In this document: positions 36,865 through 45,974 of the stretch, one piece after another
How positions within the stretch are numbered: position 1 is the first letter of the stretch
How the letters are laid out: the number at the start of each line of letters is the position of its first letter
Source of the DNA: Bacteroidales bacterium
Lineage (GTDB): Bacteria; Bacteroidota; Bacteroidia; Bacteroidales; Lentimicrobiaceae
NCBI GenBank assembly: GCA_016705005.1
Contig: JADIZB010000020.1
Location: forward strand, 1 to 64,000
Direction of reading: 5' to 3'
DNA length: 64,000 bases
Translations under genes and position numbers: made by a program
The notes under the pieces: model-generated
Seen by the model: only the letters and a program-made list of their open reading frames with translations
The model's database searches: none
What the model was told of the DNA's origin: nothing

Positions 36865-39066
36865 ATGAATCAGATATACCTCGATTATAATGCAACAACG
36901 CCTATTGATCCTGAAGTTGCCGCAGAAATGCGGCCGTTTCTGGATGAGTACTTCGGTAATCCATCAAGTAGTCATGGTTATGGCCTTAAAACCCGCATTG
37001 CTGTTGAAAAAGCCAGGTCGCGGGTCGCTGCTCTGATTAATTGCCGTCCACAGGAGATTGTATTTACCAGTGGAGGAACGGAATCGAATAATATGGCGAT
37101 AAAAGGGGCTGCTTATGCCATGCGCCGTCACGGAAATCACCTTATAGTCTCGTCTGTTGAGCATCCGGCCGTTACAGAGGTCACCCGATTTCTTGAGACG
37201 CAGGGATTTGAGATCACCCTGGTGCCGGTCGATAAATTCGGGATGGTTGATCCCGACAGGGTAGCGAAAGCCCTTAGGCCTGAAACCATTCTGATTTCCG
37301 TGATGCATGCCAACAACGAAGTGGGAACCATTCAGCCTGTGGCAGCCATTGCCGACATTGCGCGGCGTCACGGAGCCCTGATGCATACCGATGCGGCGCA
37401 ATCGATCGGAAAGATTCCTGTTGATGTCAAGGAACTGGATGTTGACCTGCTTTCAATTGCGGGGCACAAATTATATGCGCCTAAAGGCATTGGCGTTCTG
37501 TTTATACGTCATGGAGTTAAGATAGAAAAACTGATGCATGGTGCCGATCATGAGCAGAACCTCAGGGCAGGTACTGAAAATGTACTTGAAATTGTTGGTC
37601 TTGGAAAAGCCTGTGAAATCGCTGGTCGGGATCTGGAAAATAACCTCATTCACCTTGCACAGATGCGCAGCCGGTTGCAAAAGGGGCTGATTGAGCGGTT
37701 GGGGAATCTCAGGATTAACGGCCATCCTTCAAGGCATCTGCCCAATACGCTTTCGATCGGTTTCGAAAATCTGAATGCGGTCAGCCTGTTGCAGGCAATG
37801 GAAGGGGTAGCGGCTTCAGCCGGGGCTGCCTGTCATACCGGGACAACCGGTGATTCATCAGTACTGGGTGCAATGAAAGTGCCTCCTGCCTTTTCGCAGG
37901 GTACCATCCGCTTCTCCACAGGAAAATATACCACCAATGAAGAGATAGATCAGGCAGTTGAGATCATTTCCGATGCTGTAAAATCGCTTCAACCTGAACC
38001 TGCCGGTGATTCATCAAAAGCAGTGGATAGTGAAACTGTAAAGCTGACCAGATTTACCCATGGGCTGGGTTGTGCCTGTAAAATGAGGCCTGCTGACCTG
38101 GAGACGGTGCTTGCTCATATGCCTGTGATAAACAATCCAAATGTGCTGGTTGGTGCCGATAAACGCGATGATGCTGCAGTTTATCGCCTAAGCAAAGAGA
38201 TGGCTTTGGTCCAGACGGTTGATTTCTTTACTCCGGTGGTGGATGATCCGTATACTTTCGGGGCAATTGCTGCAGCCAATTCACTCAGCGATATCTATGC
38301 CATGGGTGCAACACCATTGTTTGCCCTCAATATCGCAGCGTTTCCGGTGAACCGACTTCCACTCGAAGTACTTGAATCCATTCTGAAGGGGGCTTCCGAT
38401 AAGGCAACTGAAGCCGGAATCCCGATACTGGGGGGGCATTCCATTGAGGATACTGAGCCTAAATTCGGGATGGTGGTAAGCGGCCTGGTTCATCCCGACA
38501 AGGTATTATCCAATGCAGGAGCGCAACCAGGAGATGTTTTAATTCTGACAAAGCCAGTTGGTACCGGGGTTATTTCAACAGCAGCCAAGCGTGGAATTGC
38601 AGAGGAACAAGGCCTGAATGCTGCGATATTCTCCATGTTGCAATTGAATAAGGGTGCAGCAGAACAAATGGGTAAACGTAAAGTTCATGCCTGTACCGAT
38701 GTAACGGGTTTCGGGCTGTTCGGCCATCTGCATGAGCTTACAGCTGCTTCAGGGGTTACTGCAGAGGTGAGTTTTGGAAAGATTCCATTTCTGGAAGGAG
38801 CTCAACAACTGGCAGCAGCCGGGGCTGTTCCGGGAGGAACCATTGCCAATGCTGATTTTGCCAGGGATTTTGCTGACTTCGGCGATTTCTCCCTTACGGA
38901 TATTTACCTGGTGTGTGATGCACAAACCTCCGGAGGTCTGCTGATCAGCCTGCCACCCGGTGAAGCGGAATTACTGATCGAAGATTTAGAGAAAGCAGGG
39001 CTGATGGGCGTTGTTATTGGGTCTGTTCAGGGTAAAGGCAATGGGCGGATTGTCCTGGTAGCATGA
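36865..39066 (+). CDS. selD: fusion of selenocysteine-lyase-like (NifS-type) domain and selenide, water dikinase
   Basis: One 733-residue chain holds two enzymes. Residues 1-380 are a PLP-dependent NifS/SCLY-type enzyme: PLP lysine Lys202 in SIAGHKLYAPKG and active Cys323 in SAGAACHTG, a context closer to selenocysteine lyase (SVGAACHS-like) than to IscS. After a linker, residues 390-733 are SelD, which makes selenophosphate from selenide and ATP. Its catalytic pair is Cys403 (LGCACKM, at the Cys/Sec position) and Lys406, with KRDDAAVYRL, ANSLSDIYAMGATP and GGHSIEDTEPKFG following. Fusion would hand selenide straight from the lyase to SelD. It follows mnmH, the selenophosphate consumer. No Sec codon is used. 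Confidence 0.94.
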   Translation: MNQIYLDYNATTPIDPEVAAEMRPFLDEYFGNPSSSHGYGLKTRIAVEKARSRVAALINCRPQEIVFTSGGTESNNMAIKGAAYAMRRHGNHLIVSSVEHPAVTEVTRFLETQGFEITLVPVDKFGMVDPDRVAKALRPETILISVMHANNEVGTIQPVAAIADIARRHGALMHTDAAQSIGKIPVDVKELDVDLLSIAGHKLYAPKGIGVLFIRHGVKIEKLMHGADHEQNLRAGTENVLEIVGLGKACEIAGRDLENNLIHLAQMRSRLQKGLIERLGNLRINGHPSRHLPNTLSIGFENLNAVSLLQAMEGVAASAGAACHTGTTGDSSVLGAMKVPPAFSQGTIRFSTGKYTTNEEIDQAVEIISDAVKSLQPEPAGDSSKAVDSETVKLTRFTHGLGCACKMRPADLETVLAHMPVINNPNVLVGADKRDDAAVYRLSKEMALVQTVDFFTPVVDDPYTFGAIAAANSLSDIYAMGATPLFALNIAAFPVNRLPLEVLESILKGASDKATEAGIPILGGHSIEDTEPKFGMVVSGLVHPDKVLSNAGAQPGDVLILTKPVGTGVISTAAKRGIAEEQGLNAAIFSMLQLNKGAAEQMGKRKVHACTDVTGFGLFGHLHELTAASGVTAEVSFGKIPFLEGAQQLAAAGAVPGGTIANADFARDFADFGDFSLTDIYLVCDAQTSGGLLISLPPGEAELLIEDLEKAGLMGVVIGSVQGKGNGRIVLVA

Positions 39067-39117
39067 CAATTCATCCTACATGTTCAGGATTTTTTACTTA
39101 TTCATCCGGTAGAATTA

Positions 39118-39205
39118 AACCGGCTGTCGACTTTGGTTCCCCTTTTATATCTTTCAGATTAAATAGTCAACAAGTCGGGAACTTAACAAAAGCCAACAGC
39201 CGGTT
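39118..39205. ncRNA. 88-nt potential structured element (long stem plus possible pseudoknot)
   Basis: AACCGGCTGT (39118-39127) and ACAGCCGGTT (39196-39205) form a perfect 10-bp closing stem. Inside, GACTT (39129-39133) pairs with AAGTC (39172-39176) and GTTCCC (39136-39141) with GGGAAC (39177-39182); the order of the halves makes a pseudoknot. The same pairing exists on either strand. It lies 52 bp after the selD-fusion stop in a 418-bp gap; the rest of that gap is AT-rich with no gene I can support. It does not fit any RNA family I recognise. It could also be a small inverted-repeat element or a terminator. Confidence 0.4.
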
Positions 39206-39427
39206 CGTAAGGGAATCTTTGTGATTAACCGCAAAACTATGAGAAAAGGAAACTATGCTTTGATGTTTATGTCGAAATAGTAAAAAAGTAATGCATTTAT
39301 AGTAAAATAAATAAAAATATTTTACAATATACTGATTTATATAGATTTATATGGAAATAAATTTTACTATGACTTAATAAAAGTTGAATAAATGAATAGA
39401 GTAAGACTTAAAATACACAAAACCAGA

Positions 39428-39458
39428 ACCGGAGGATTCTTATTCCAAATCCGCCGGT
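39428..39458 (-). terminator. terminator of peptidase-like gene 1
   Basis: ACCGGAGGATT (39428-39438) pairs with AATCCGCCGGT (39448-39458) with one mismatch over a 9-nt loop. On the minus strand CTGGTTTTG follows. It lies 27 bp past the stop at 39485. Confidence 0.6.
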
Positions 39459-39484
39459 CCTGTTTAGTAAGGCAGGTTAAAAAG

Positions 39485-41722
39485 TCAGGGATGAACTGAT
39501 CCCACAAAGGCACTGCCATTGTTGTCAACAATGGTAACATCGCCAGTATCCACGATACCATCGCCATTTATGTCGGTGACAACATAACCTGAAGTAAATG
39601 CTGAAGCATCGTTATCAATGGGTGTCATGTCTCCTGTATCTACCGAACCATCCTGATTGGCATCACCTCCAAATAAGCAATATTTTCCTCCCTTGAGGAT
39701 GGAGTTATTTCCGTAAATCTTTGAGGGAGAATCTGAAAAGTTGTAACTGATGGAATTACCACTGAATGAAACAGGTGTGGAAGACCATGATTCAATGCTG
39801 TTCCTGTGGTTTATTTTCAGGTAGTAAATTCCTGATAAGGCTGATGAAAAACTGGCCATACAGGTTCCATTCTGATTCAGAGCAGTGTTGACTGAAGATG
39901 CGACAACAGAATATGGTGGTGCAGACTGAACCAGGCTGACATTGATCTGATCAGCTACAGTTCCCGGGAAATGGGGGCCTGATTCATCGCCGGCTTTACG
40001 CATCATTTGGGTAGTTGGATCAAACAATCCTTCAAGCATCAGGGTGAGGTTCAAAATTTTCTGTGATTCAGGATTGATGACATTTACTGTATAATCTTCA
40101 GTTTCACCCCAATCGACATTTCCACAGGGGACGATTTCTCCGGTATATAACAGCCTTACCCGGAGCCTTGTGGGTCCGTTTAATGCATCAGAGGGAGGTG
40201 TAATTGTTCCTGAAAGGGAGCTTTCGCTCATCGGGAAATACTCACCGGCATCGTCGAAATCAAGATCCTGGTTCCAGTCGACCCAGGCGCCGCACTGGTC
40301 GCCGGTATACCATGGGCTGGTGGTTACTGAAATCGTATAGCTGATTCCGGCAGTCAATGTTGTTGAGATCCCGGTAAAATCCGTATAGCCATTGGTTCCG
40401 CAAGAGGACGTATTGCTGATGGTGTTGAAATTCATCGTCCCGATAAATTCATCGCAGGTTGCACTGGCATCACAATAATCAGGATCTTCAACGGTGATAT
40501 ACCCTGATTTGGTTTCCGTGTCGCTTCCATTGGCATTCGTTGCAACCAGAGTAACGTCGTAGACTCCGGGAGTGAAGTAGGAAACAACAGGGTTTTCGAC
40601 AGAAGAAGCTGAAGGAGTACCACCTTCGAAGGTCCATTGCCAGCTTGTAGGATTGCCTGCTGAGATATCAGAGAAATTAACACTTTCGCCTGTCAGAATG
40701 GAATTCGGCGTGCCCGAAAAATTGGCAATCGGCGGGGCGTTGGCGGCAAAAAGCTGCAATACGGTGACTCCCCATTGCGCCATACCGGCATATTCACCAC
40801 CCCATACCATGGAATGGTCAAGGTAATCCCAGGTATCGTGCAGGTAAACTATACTGCCCGTTTCATCATACCCGTAGCCAAGCATTGTATGACCCGAGAC
40901 CTGGATGAGTACTGGTCTGCCATTATCGATTTCATTCATATACTGTGCGAATGTAAACCCCAGTGTATTTCCACCATTGCCATAGATCAGCTGGGTATAA
41001 TTCTGCACAACAGTAATTCCGCGCGATTCGTAAAACAATCTCATTCCATGACATCCATCCCTTGCTCCGGGTTCTGATGAAGAATAATCATAAATCGGAC
41101 TTCCATCCCCGTAATAGAAAAAAGTGGTGGATCCATCTGAACTACCTACAGCCGATTGGTTGGTTCCCATAAAGTCGGCCAGGCAGTCGCCATGCAGATG
41201 TTGTGCCCAGCCATTGATGATGTAAGGATCCGGGTCGGAGCTGTTATATAGAGTCCAGTAATCATCTACATGGCCCCTGGTTGTTCGTCCGTCGAGATTC
41301 AGCATTGTAGCGCTCAGGGGGCACAGGTCACGTGTTTCACCATTGATAACTACAGAACCCCAGTTGCTGTTGTTCATGGGCATCACACCTCCATTCGCAG
41401 GACCGGTGTATGCCGACGGGTAACCGTTGTTATCATAAAATCCGGCACCCATAGAAGCGGCAGTCGGGGAGCATCCAAATGACCAGCTGAATGCTGGTAC
41501 GCCTGCCAGAACCACAGCATTGGCAGTATATTCTGCAGCCGGAGCCCTGTACCCCGAAGGAGGTTTTACCGGTGTAGTTACGCTGATGATTTCACGTCCG
41601 CTTTCATCATATGAACGGCTGGTAATATATTTGTCAACAGTGACGGGAACGTTTTGTGCAAAACTTAGGGTTGACACAGCAGCTGCAATTGCAGCCAGTA
41701 TTAATAGTCTTTTTGCTAACAT
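39485..41722 (-). CDS. secreted C39-like cysteine peptidase with PKD, GEVED and dockerin-like repeats
   Basis: The start is taken at Met (MLAKRLLILAAIAAAVSTLS), which gives a good signal peptide; 18 codons upstream are ignored. Residues about 60-330 resemble papain-fold C39-like peptidases: Cys84 in WSFGCSPTAASM, His278 in VSGHTMLGYGYD and an acid in LHDTWD (296-299), separated by a long insertion. Then come a PKD domain (VNFSDISAGNPTSWQWTFEG), a GEVED domain (CGAWVDWNQDLDFDDAGEYF, ending WGETEDYTV), a small beta module, and a C-terminal dockerin-like pair of calcium loops (DANQDGSVDTGD and DINGDGIVDTGD). There is no T9SS sorting tail. A larger paralogue lies next upstream. Substrate unknown. 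Confidence 0.85.
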   Translation of the reverse strand: MLAKRLLILAAIAAAVSTLSFAQNVPVTVDKYITSRSYDESGREIISVTTPVKPPSGYRAPAAEYTANAVVLAGVPAFSWSFGCSPTAASMGAGFYDNNGYPSAYTGPANGGVMPMNNSNWGSVVINGETRDLCPLSATMLNLDGRTTRGHVDDYWTLYNSSDPDPYIINGWAQHLHGDCLADFMGTNQSAVGSSDGSTTFFYYGDGSPIYDYSSSEPGARDGCHGMRLFYESRGITVVQNYTQLIYGNGGNTLGFTFAQYMNEIDNGRPVLIQVSGHTMLGYGYDETGSIVYLHDTWDYLDHSMVWGGEYAGMAQWGVTVLQLFAANAPPIANFSGTPNSILTGESVNFSDISAGNPTSWQWTFEGGTPSASSVENPVVSYFTPGVYDVTLVATNANGSDTETKSGYITVEDPDYCDASATCDEFIGTMNFNTISNTSSCGTNGYTDFTGISTTLTAGISYTISVTTSPWYTGDQCGAWVDWNQDLDFDDAGEYFPMSESSLSGTITPPSDALNGPTRLRVRLLYTGEIVPCGNVDWGETEDYTVNVINPESQKILNLTLMLEGLFDPTTQMMRKAGDESGPHFPGTVADQINVSLVQSAPPYSVVASSVNTALNQNGTCMASFSSALSGIYYLKINHRNSIESWSSTPVSFSGNSISYNFSDSPSKIYGNNSILKGGKYCLFGGDANQDGSVDTGDMTPIDNDASAFTSGYVVTDINGDGIVDTGDVTIVDNNGSAFVGSVHP

Positions 41723-42353
41723 GGTAAAATTATTTTCAATATGATAAACGGGTTCACAAAATTTCAATGTTTTCAATTGTTTGTATCCTGTTTTTTGGGG
41801 TTATTCTATCGTGAAATCCTTGATGATAAAGGAAGATGCAAAACAGTCAATTCCTCTATCCGATAAAAGTGAGCTTAGGATATGTAATCTATAAATTACC
41901 GCTAATTTAAGAAGGAAAATATAGAATCCGGTTACAAAATCTGATTTATTTTTAATTTTTATGAGATAATCAAACAAGTTCAATACCCGTGGATTATTCC
42001 AAAGTCATTGACTTACCACCAGATAATCCTGGTGTGATGTTTTATTCATGTCAGAAGGTTGCATACTGGAACTGAATCAGCAACGAATGAATAACCGGAT
42101 AGTGAGAGACTTTCCAAAATTAAAAACTCAACGCGCCTGCTGAATGTGAATTTGTATTTCCGTAACATTAAGTATAGTTGAAATGCCCTCATCCGGTGCT
42201 AAAACCAGCTTTATTAATAGTTTAAACAAGCTTCGGCTCTCCCGCCGGAAGCGCAGGACAGTTTGCTCAACCTGACAGGAAAAAGGCATGAATTATTAAG
42301 AACAAATTTCAGACAGTTCCTCAGTAATCCGGGAAATTTACCGAAAATTGAAG
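41723..42353. other. 630-bp gap between the paralogous peptidase-like genes
   Basis: AT-rich for the first 300 bp, with no frame, tRNA or array that I can support. Near its far end is the GC hairpin at 42230-42252, listed separately. Confidence 0.6.
42230..42252 (-). terminator. possible terminator of peptidase-like gene 2
   Basis: GCTTCGGC (42230-42237) pairs with GCCGGAAGC (42244-42252) with one bulge and a 6-nt loop. On the minus strand TTGTTTAAAC follows. It lies about 100 bp past the stop at 42354. Confidence 0.5.
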
Positions 42354-45300
42354 TCAGGGCTTCTTACTTGAAATAAACGAATTGGAGTTATTGTCCAGAA
42401 TCGAAATGTCCCCGGTATCCACCACTCCATCTCCGGAAAGATCTGTAACAACGTATCCGGTGATGAAAATAGTAGCATCGTTGTCGATAAGTGTCATATC
42501 GCCGGAATCAATGGTTTCGTCATGGTTAACATCACCGGCAAAGAAGCAGTACTTATTTCCGACAAGTTTCAGGTTGTTGCCAAATGCTTTTGAAGCACTG
42601 TCAGTAAAATCGTAGGTAACATAATCGCCTGAAAAGATTATTGGAGCAGCTGTCCATGTTTCGATGCTGTTCCGGTGTGAAATGAGGAGGTAGTAATTCC
42701 CATTAAATGATAATGGTTTATAGAATTTACAGGATCCGTCCTGATAAAGGGGGATAGCGCCTATGGTGTCAATTACCTGAAAAGGAGCAACGGGTGAAGC
42801 AAGCATTATGTTGACCAGATCCGAGACTGTTCCGGGAAACTGGTCGCCGTATTCACCTTTGGCTTTTCTCATCGAAGACTGATTTTCGTCAAAAAGACTT
42901 TCAAGAACCAGGTTGAGTTTTATGGTTACTGATTCCGGTCCGGCAGAGCCGCTGATATAATGATTTTCAGCAGGAACATCGTTCATCGGATGATACCATG
43001 TGTCTTCCCAGCTGCATGATGTGCTATCGAATCCAACGTCTGTGGCGCCATGTGCATAATTAAATACCAGGTCAAAAAGCTTTTCGTTGTCCGGGATATT
43101 TCTGGGATTTTCGTTGCCATCCAGATAAAGGTTGAGGTTTGCCAAATCTTCAGTAATAAGGTATTCGTTGCCTTCAATCCACCACCAGTCAAGTTCCGTA
43201 TGTATATTTTCAATCCCTGCAAAGAGTAATACTTTAGGGTCGTAGGTAAGGTTAAGATTACCAAACTGGATATTTTCGAAATCGCTTACGGTAACCGGAA
43301 TCCTTATTATAGTATCTGCAATGGATACAATATTCCCGGCTGTAAGAACCGGTGCGTTTGCCGGAGGTGGAATAAATTCGGTGGCATGCAATGTGACAAT
43401 CTGAGTGGCGGCTCCGGGGCAGCTGTTGTATACAAATTCATATTCGCTTGTGGTCCACGAAAAACAGAACTTTACATACACTGTGGTTTCCGGTATTGAA
43501 TCATTTACGGGTGGGATGGAAAGTGAATATGTAAATCCCTGGTCAGGATAAAAAGATAACTGCATATCGGGGGATGCCGTTATAAACAGCGGAGAACTCA
43601 GATTACAGGCTGACACTGTGTAAGGCAACGGGTCGGAACAATCGAACCTGATAACGCCACCGAAATCAATGTAATCTGGTTCTACTGTTATCATTGGTTT
43701 GAGGAGATGTACCGAATAGTCTTCCGTTTCACCCGGACCGGAAAAATCGCAGGGCGTTAATTCTCCTGATTTGACTATCCTGACCCTCATCCGGAAAAGG
43801 CTGTCGGCAGGTGCGCCCAGCGGAACATCAAAAGAGCCTGAAAACTGAGTGGTATTGGATATTTTGGGGATTTCGGTAAATTCACCCGGATCAATAAAAT
43901 CATTGTCGCGGTTCCAGTCCAGCCACAGGCCACATTTCTCATCCGGAAGTATGATGCTGTCAATCAAAATACTGATAGCATACTGTTTGCCAGGGACAAG
44001 CTCAGCTGTTATTGCAGTGAAATCGGAATACCCGTTATCCCCACAGTTGTTATTGATATTGTTGATATCGCCTGCGTGGACAGCAGTAATAAAATCGTTG
44101 CAATCGCCGGAGGCAAAACAATGACGGACAGAAATATAATTGTTCCTGATTTCAGAATCATAGCCAATGGCATTTGTTGCAATAAGGGTTACGGGATAAA
44201 TTCCCGGTACTTCATAGGTGATCACCGGATTCTGATCGGTTGAAAAAGACGGATTACCTCCTTCGAAAGTCCAAAGCCATGAGGAGGGAGATCCCGTGGA
44301 AGCATCAGTGAATTCAACAATCTGACCTGGATCAACCTGCCTGTGATTTGCGGTGAACAAAGCAACCGGAGGCGGTGTGTCAGACTGCAGCCTGATTACA
44401 GTTACCCCGAAATGCTGTCGTCCGGCGTATCTGCCGGCCCAGTTCATCGAATGCATGCTGTGGTCCCAGGTGTCGTGAAGGAAAACCATTTGTCCGGCTT
44501 CGTCATAACCATACCCCAGCATCGTATGGCCTGCGATGTGAATCAGGACCGGCCTGCCATTGTCAATTTCTTCAACATACTGGTCAAATGTAAATCCAAC
44601 GGTATTTCCGTTGTAGCCCATGATCATCTGGGAGTAATTTTCAACGATCTGATATCCACGTGATTCGTAGAACAGTTTCAAACCATGGCACCCGTCTCTG
44701 AAGTTTGGTTCCAATAGAGAGAAATCAGACAACGGGCTTCCATCCGTATACAGGAAGAAGGTAGAAGCTCCATCGGGATTGCCATAAGCCGATTGATTGC
44801 TTCCCATAAAATCACCCGTACAAGTATCGTGAGGATGTTGAGTCCAGTTGTTTACAATGTAAGGATCAGGGTCACCGTTTTCATAATAATTCCAGTAATC
44901 ATCGGCATGACCCCGTGAAACTCTTCCATCTAAACCCTGCCTTGTTGCGCTGATGGGACATTGGGAAAGTGTCTGGCCATTGATGACAACTGTGCCCCAG
45001 ATGGTGTTATCCATCGGCATCAGACCTCCATTGGTCGGACCAACATATATATCCTCATATCCTGTATTGTCATAATATCCTGCAGCCATGGAAGCGGCAG
45101 TGGGAGCACAGCCGAACGACCAGTCGTAGGCTGGTACATCATTGATTATGACGGCTCCGGGGGTGAGAGTGGCAGCCGGGGATCTGTAACCGGCAGGAGG
45201 TTTGCCGGGAACTTTAATCAGGGTTAATTCGTGACCACCACTGTCGTAAAATGGTCCTGACATGAAGTTTTCTACAGCGGTCTGCTCATTCTGAGAAAAA

Positions 45301-45446
45301 CAACTGAAACCCGGAAGCAGAAAAAAGATCAGCAGAACGAAAATACCCAAACCGGTTTGCAGCAATGAATTGGCCAGTCTGGCGACTGATGGGGAAGATG
45401 TATGGCAATGACATCTGAATAAGCTGATTACACTGTGTGCAACCAT
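42354..45446 (-). CDS. secreted C39-like cysteine peptidase with PKD, GEVED, cohesin-like and dockerin-like domains
   Basis: A 1030-residue paralogue of the neighbouring 39485-41722 product. After a long N-terminus ending in a hydrophobic export segment (LGIFVLLIFFLLPGFSCFSQ) it has the same order: peptidase-like domain with Cys113 (WSFGCAPTAASM) and HIAGHTMLGYGYDE, PKD domain, GEVED domain (CGLWLDWNRDNDFIDPGEF) and C-terminal calcium loops (DVNHDETIDSGD, DLSGDGVVDTGD). Between GEVED and the end it carries extra modules: an Ig-like unit (DYIDFGGVIRFDCSDPLPYT) and a cohesin-like unit (about 720-850, IPVTVSDFENIQFGNLNLTY to LFDLVFNYAHG). It therefore has both cohesin-like and dockerin-like parts. 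No T9SS tail is present. Either the first Met or a later start is possible. Confidence 0.82.
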   Translation of the reverse strand: MVAHSVISLFRCHCHTSSPSVARLANSLLQTGLGIFVLLIFFLLPGFSCFSQNEQTAVENFMSGPFYDSGGHELTLIKVPGKPPAGYRSPAATLTPGAVIINDVPAYDWSFGCAPTAASMAAGYYDNTGYEDIYVGPTNGGLMPMDNTIWGTVVINGQTLSQCPISATRQGLDGRVSRGHADDYWNYYENGDPDPYIVNNWTQHPHDTCTGDFMGSNQSAYGNPDGASTFFLYTDGSPLSDFSLLEPNFRDGCHGLKLFYESRGYQIVENYSQMIMGYNGNTVGFTFDQYVEEIDNGRPVLIHIAGHTMLGYGYDEAGQMVFLHDTWDHSMHSMNWAGRYAGRQHFGVTVIRLQSDTPPPVALFTANHRQVDPGQIVEFTDASTGSPSSWLWTFEGGNPSFSTDQNPVITYEVPGIYPVTLIATNAIGYDSEIRNNYISVRHCFASGDCNDFITAVHAGDINNINNNCGDNGYSDFTAITAELVPGKQYAISILIDSIILPDEKCGLWLDWNRDNDFIDPGEFTEIPKISNTTQFSGSFDVPLGAPADSLFRMRVRIVKSGELTPCDFSGPGETEDYSVHLLKPMITVEPDYIDFGGVIRFDCSDPLPYTVSACNLSSPLFITASPDMQLSFYPDQGFTYSLSIPPVNDSIPETTVYVKFCFSWTTSEYEFVYNSCPGAATQIVTLHATEFIPPPANAPVLTAGNIVSIADTIIRIPVTVSDFENIQFGNLNLTYDPKVLLFAGIENIHTELDWWWIEGNEYLITEDLANLNLYLDGNENPRNIPDNEKLFDLVFNYAHGATDVGFDSTSCSWEDTWYHPMNDVPAENHYISGSAGPESVTIKLNLVLESLFDENQSSMRKAKGEYGDQFPGTVSDLVNIMLASPVAPFQVIDTIGAIPLYQDGSCKFYKPLSFNGNYYLLISHRNSIETWTAAPIIFSGDYVTYDFTDSASKAFGNNLKLVGNKYCFFAGDVNHDETIDSGDMTLIDNDATIFITGYVVTDLSGDGVVDTGDISILDNNSNSFISSKKP

Positions 45447-45974
45447 AGAATTATCTGTGTTTGTTTTTGAAGAAACCCTGTCATAAGCCTGATATGACCC
45501 TGTTCATTTTACTATTCATCAACCCCACCAAACCCCTTCAGGATTGTTCAGGGCGATTATTCTTAATGTTTCATTCGGGCAAATGTAAGTTTCTGCGATT
45601 ATAGAAAAATCAGAAAGCCTGGAATCAAAATGAATGAACAATGCTATGTAATTGTAAATGAACGCAATGCAAATCAATTACTTCAAATTATAAGCAAATA
45701 TAGGCTTTTATAGGTATCCTGACCTTTCGAAGGCAACTATTTATTAACTTTTAGTTCTTGATATCTTTGTGTTTGTTTGGTTCAGATGGCATTCCCGACC
45801 AAAAGTCAGTAAGGAATTATCAAACTGCGGCAATGATCAGAAGTAGTGTAATTGAAAAGATTTCCATTACCCGGTATAAGGGCGCGGGGGAGGATAATTG
45901 ATTTTTAGCCGGTTTTCTGTTTCAGTGATCAGCCCGGTTGCATTTCACCTGTTTCATAAACCGCAACAGATATA
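45447..45974. other. 528-bp gap without a recognisable gene
   Basis: AT-rich and without a supportable frame, RNA gene or repeat. A TATCTTTG at 45762-45769 (+) matches the promoter consensus, but no plus-strand gene follows within reach. Confidence 0.6.

Noticed and set aside
41990..42010. GTTCAATAC resembling a tRNA T-arm
   Set aside because: No acceptor, D-arm or anticodon arm can be folded around it.
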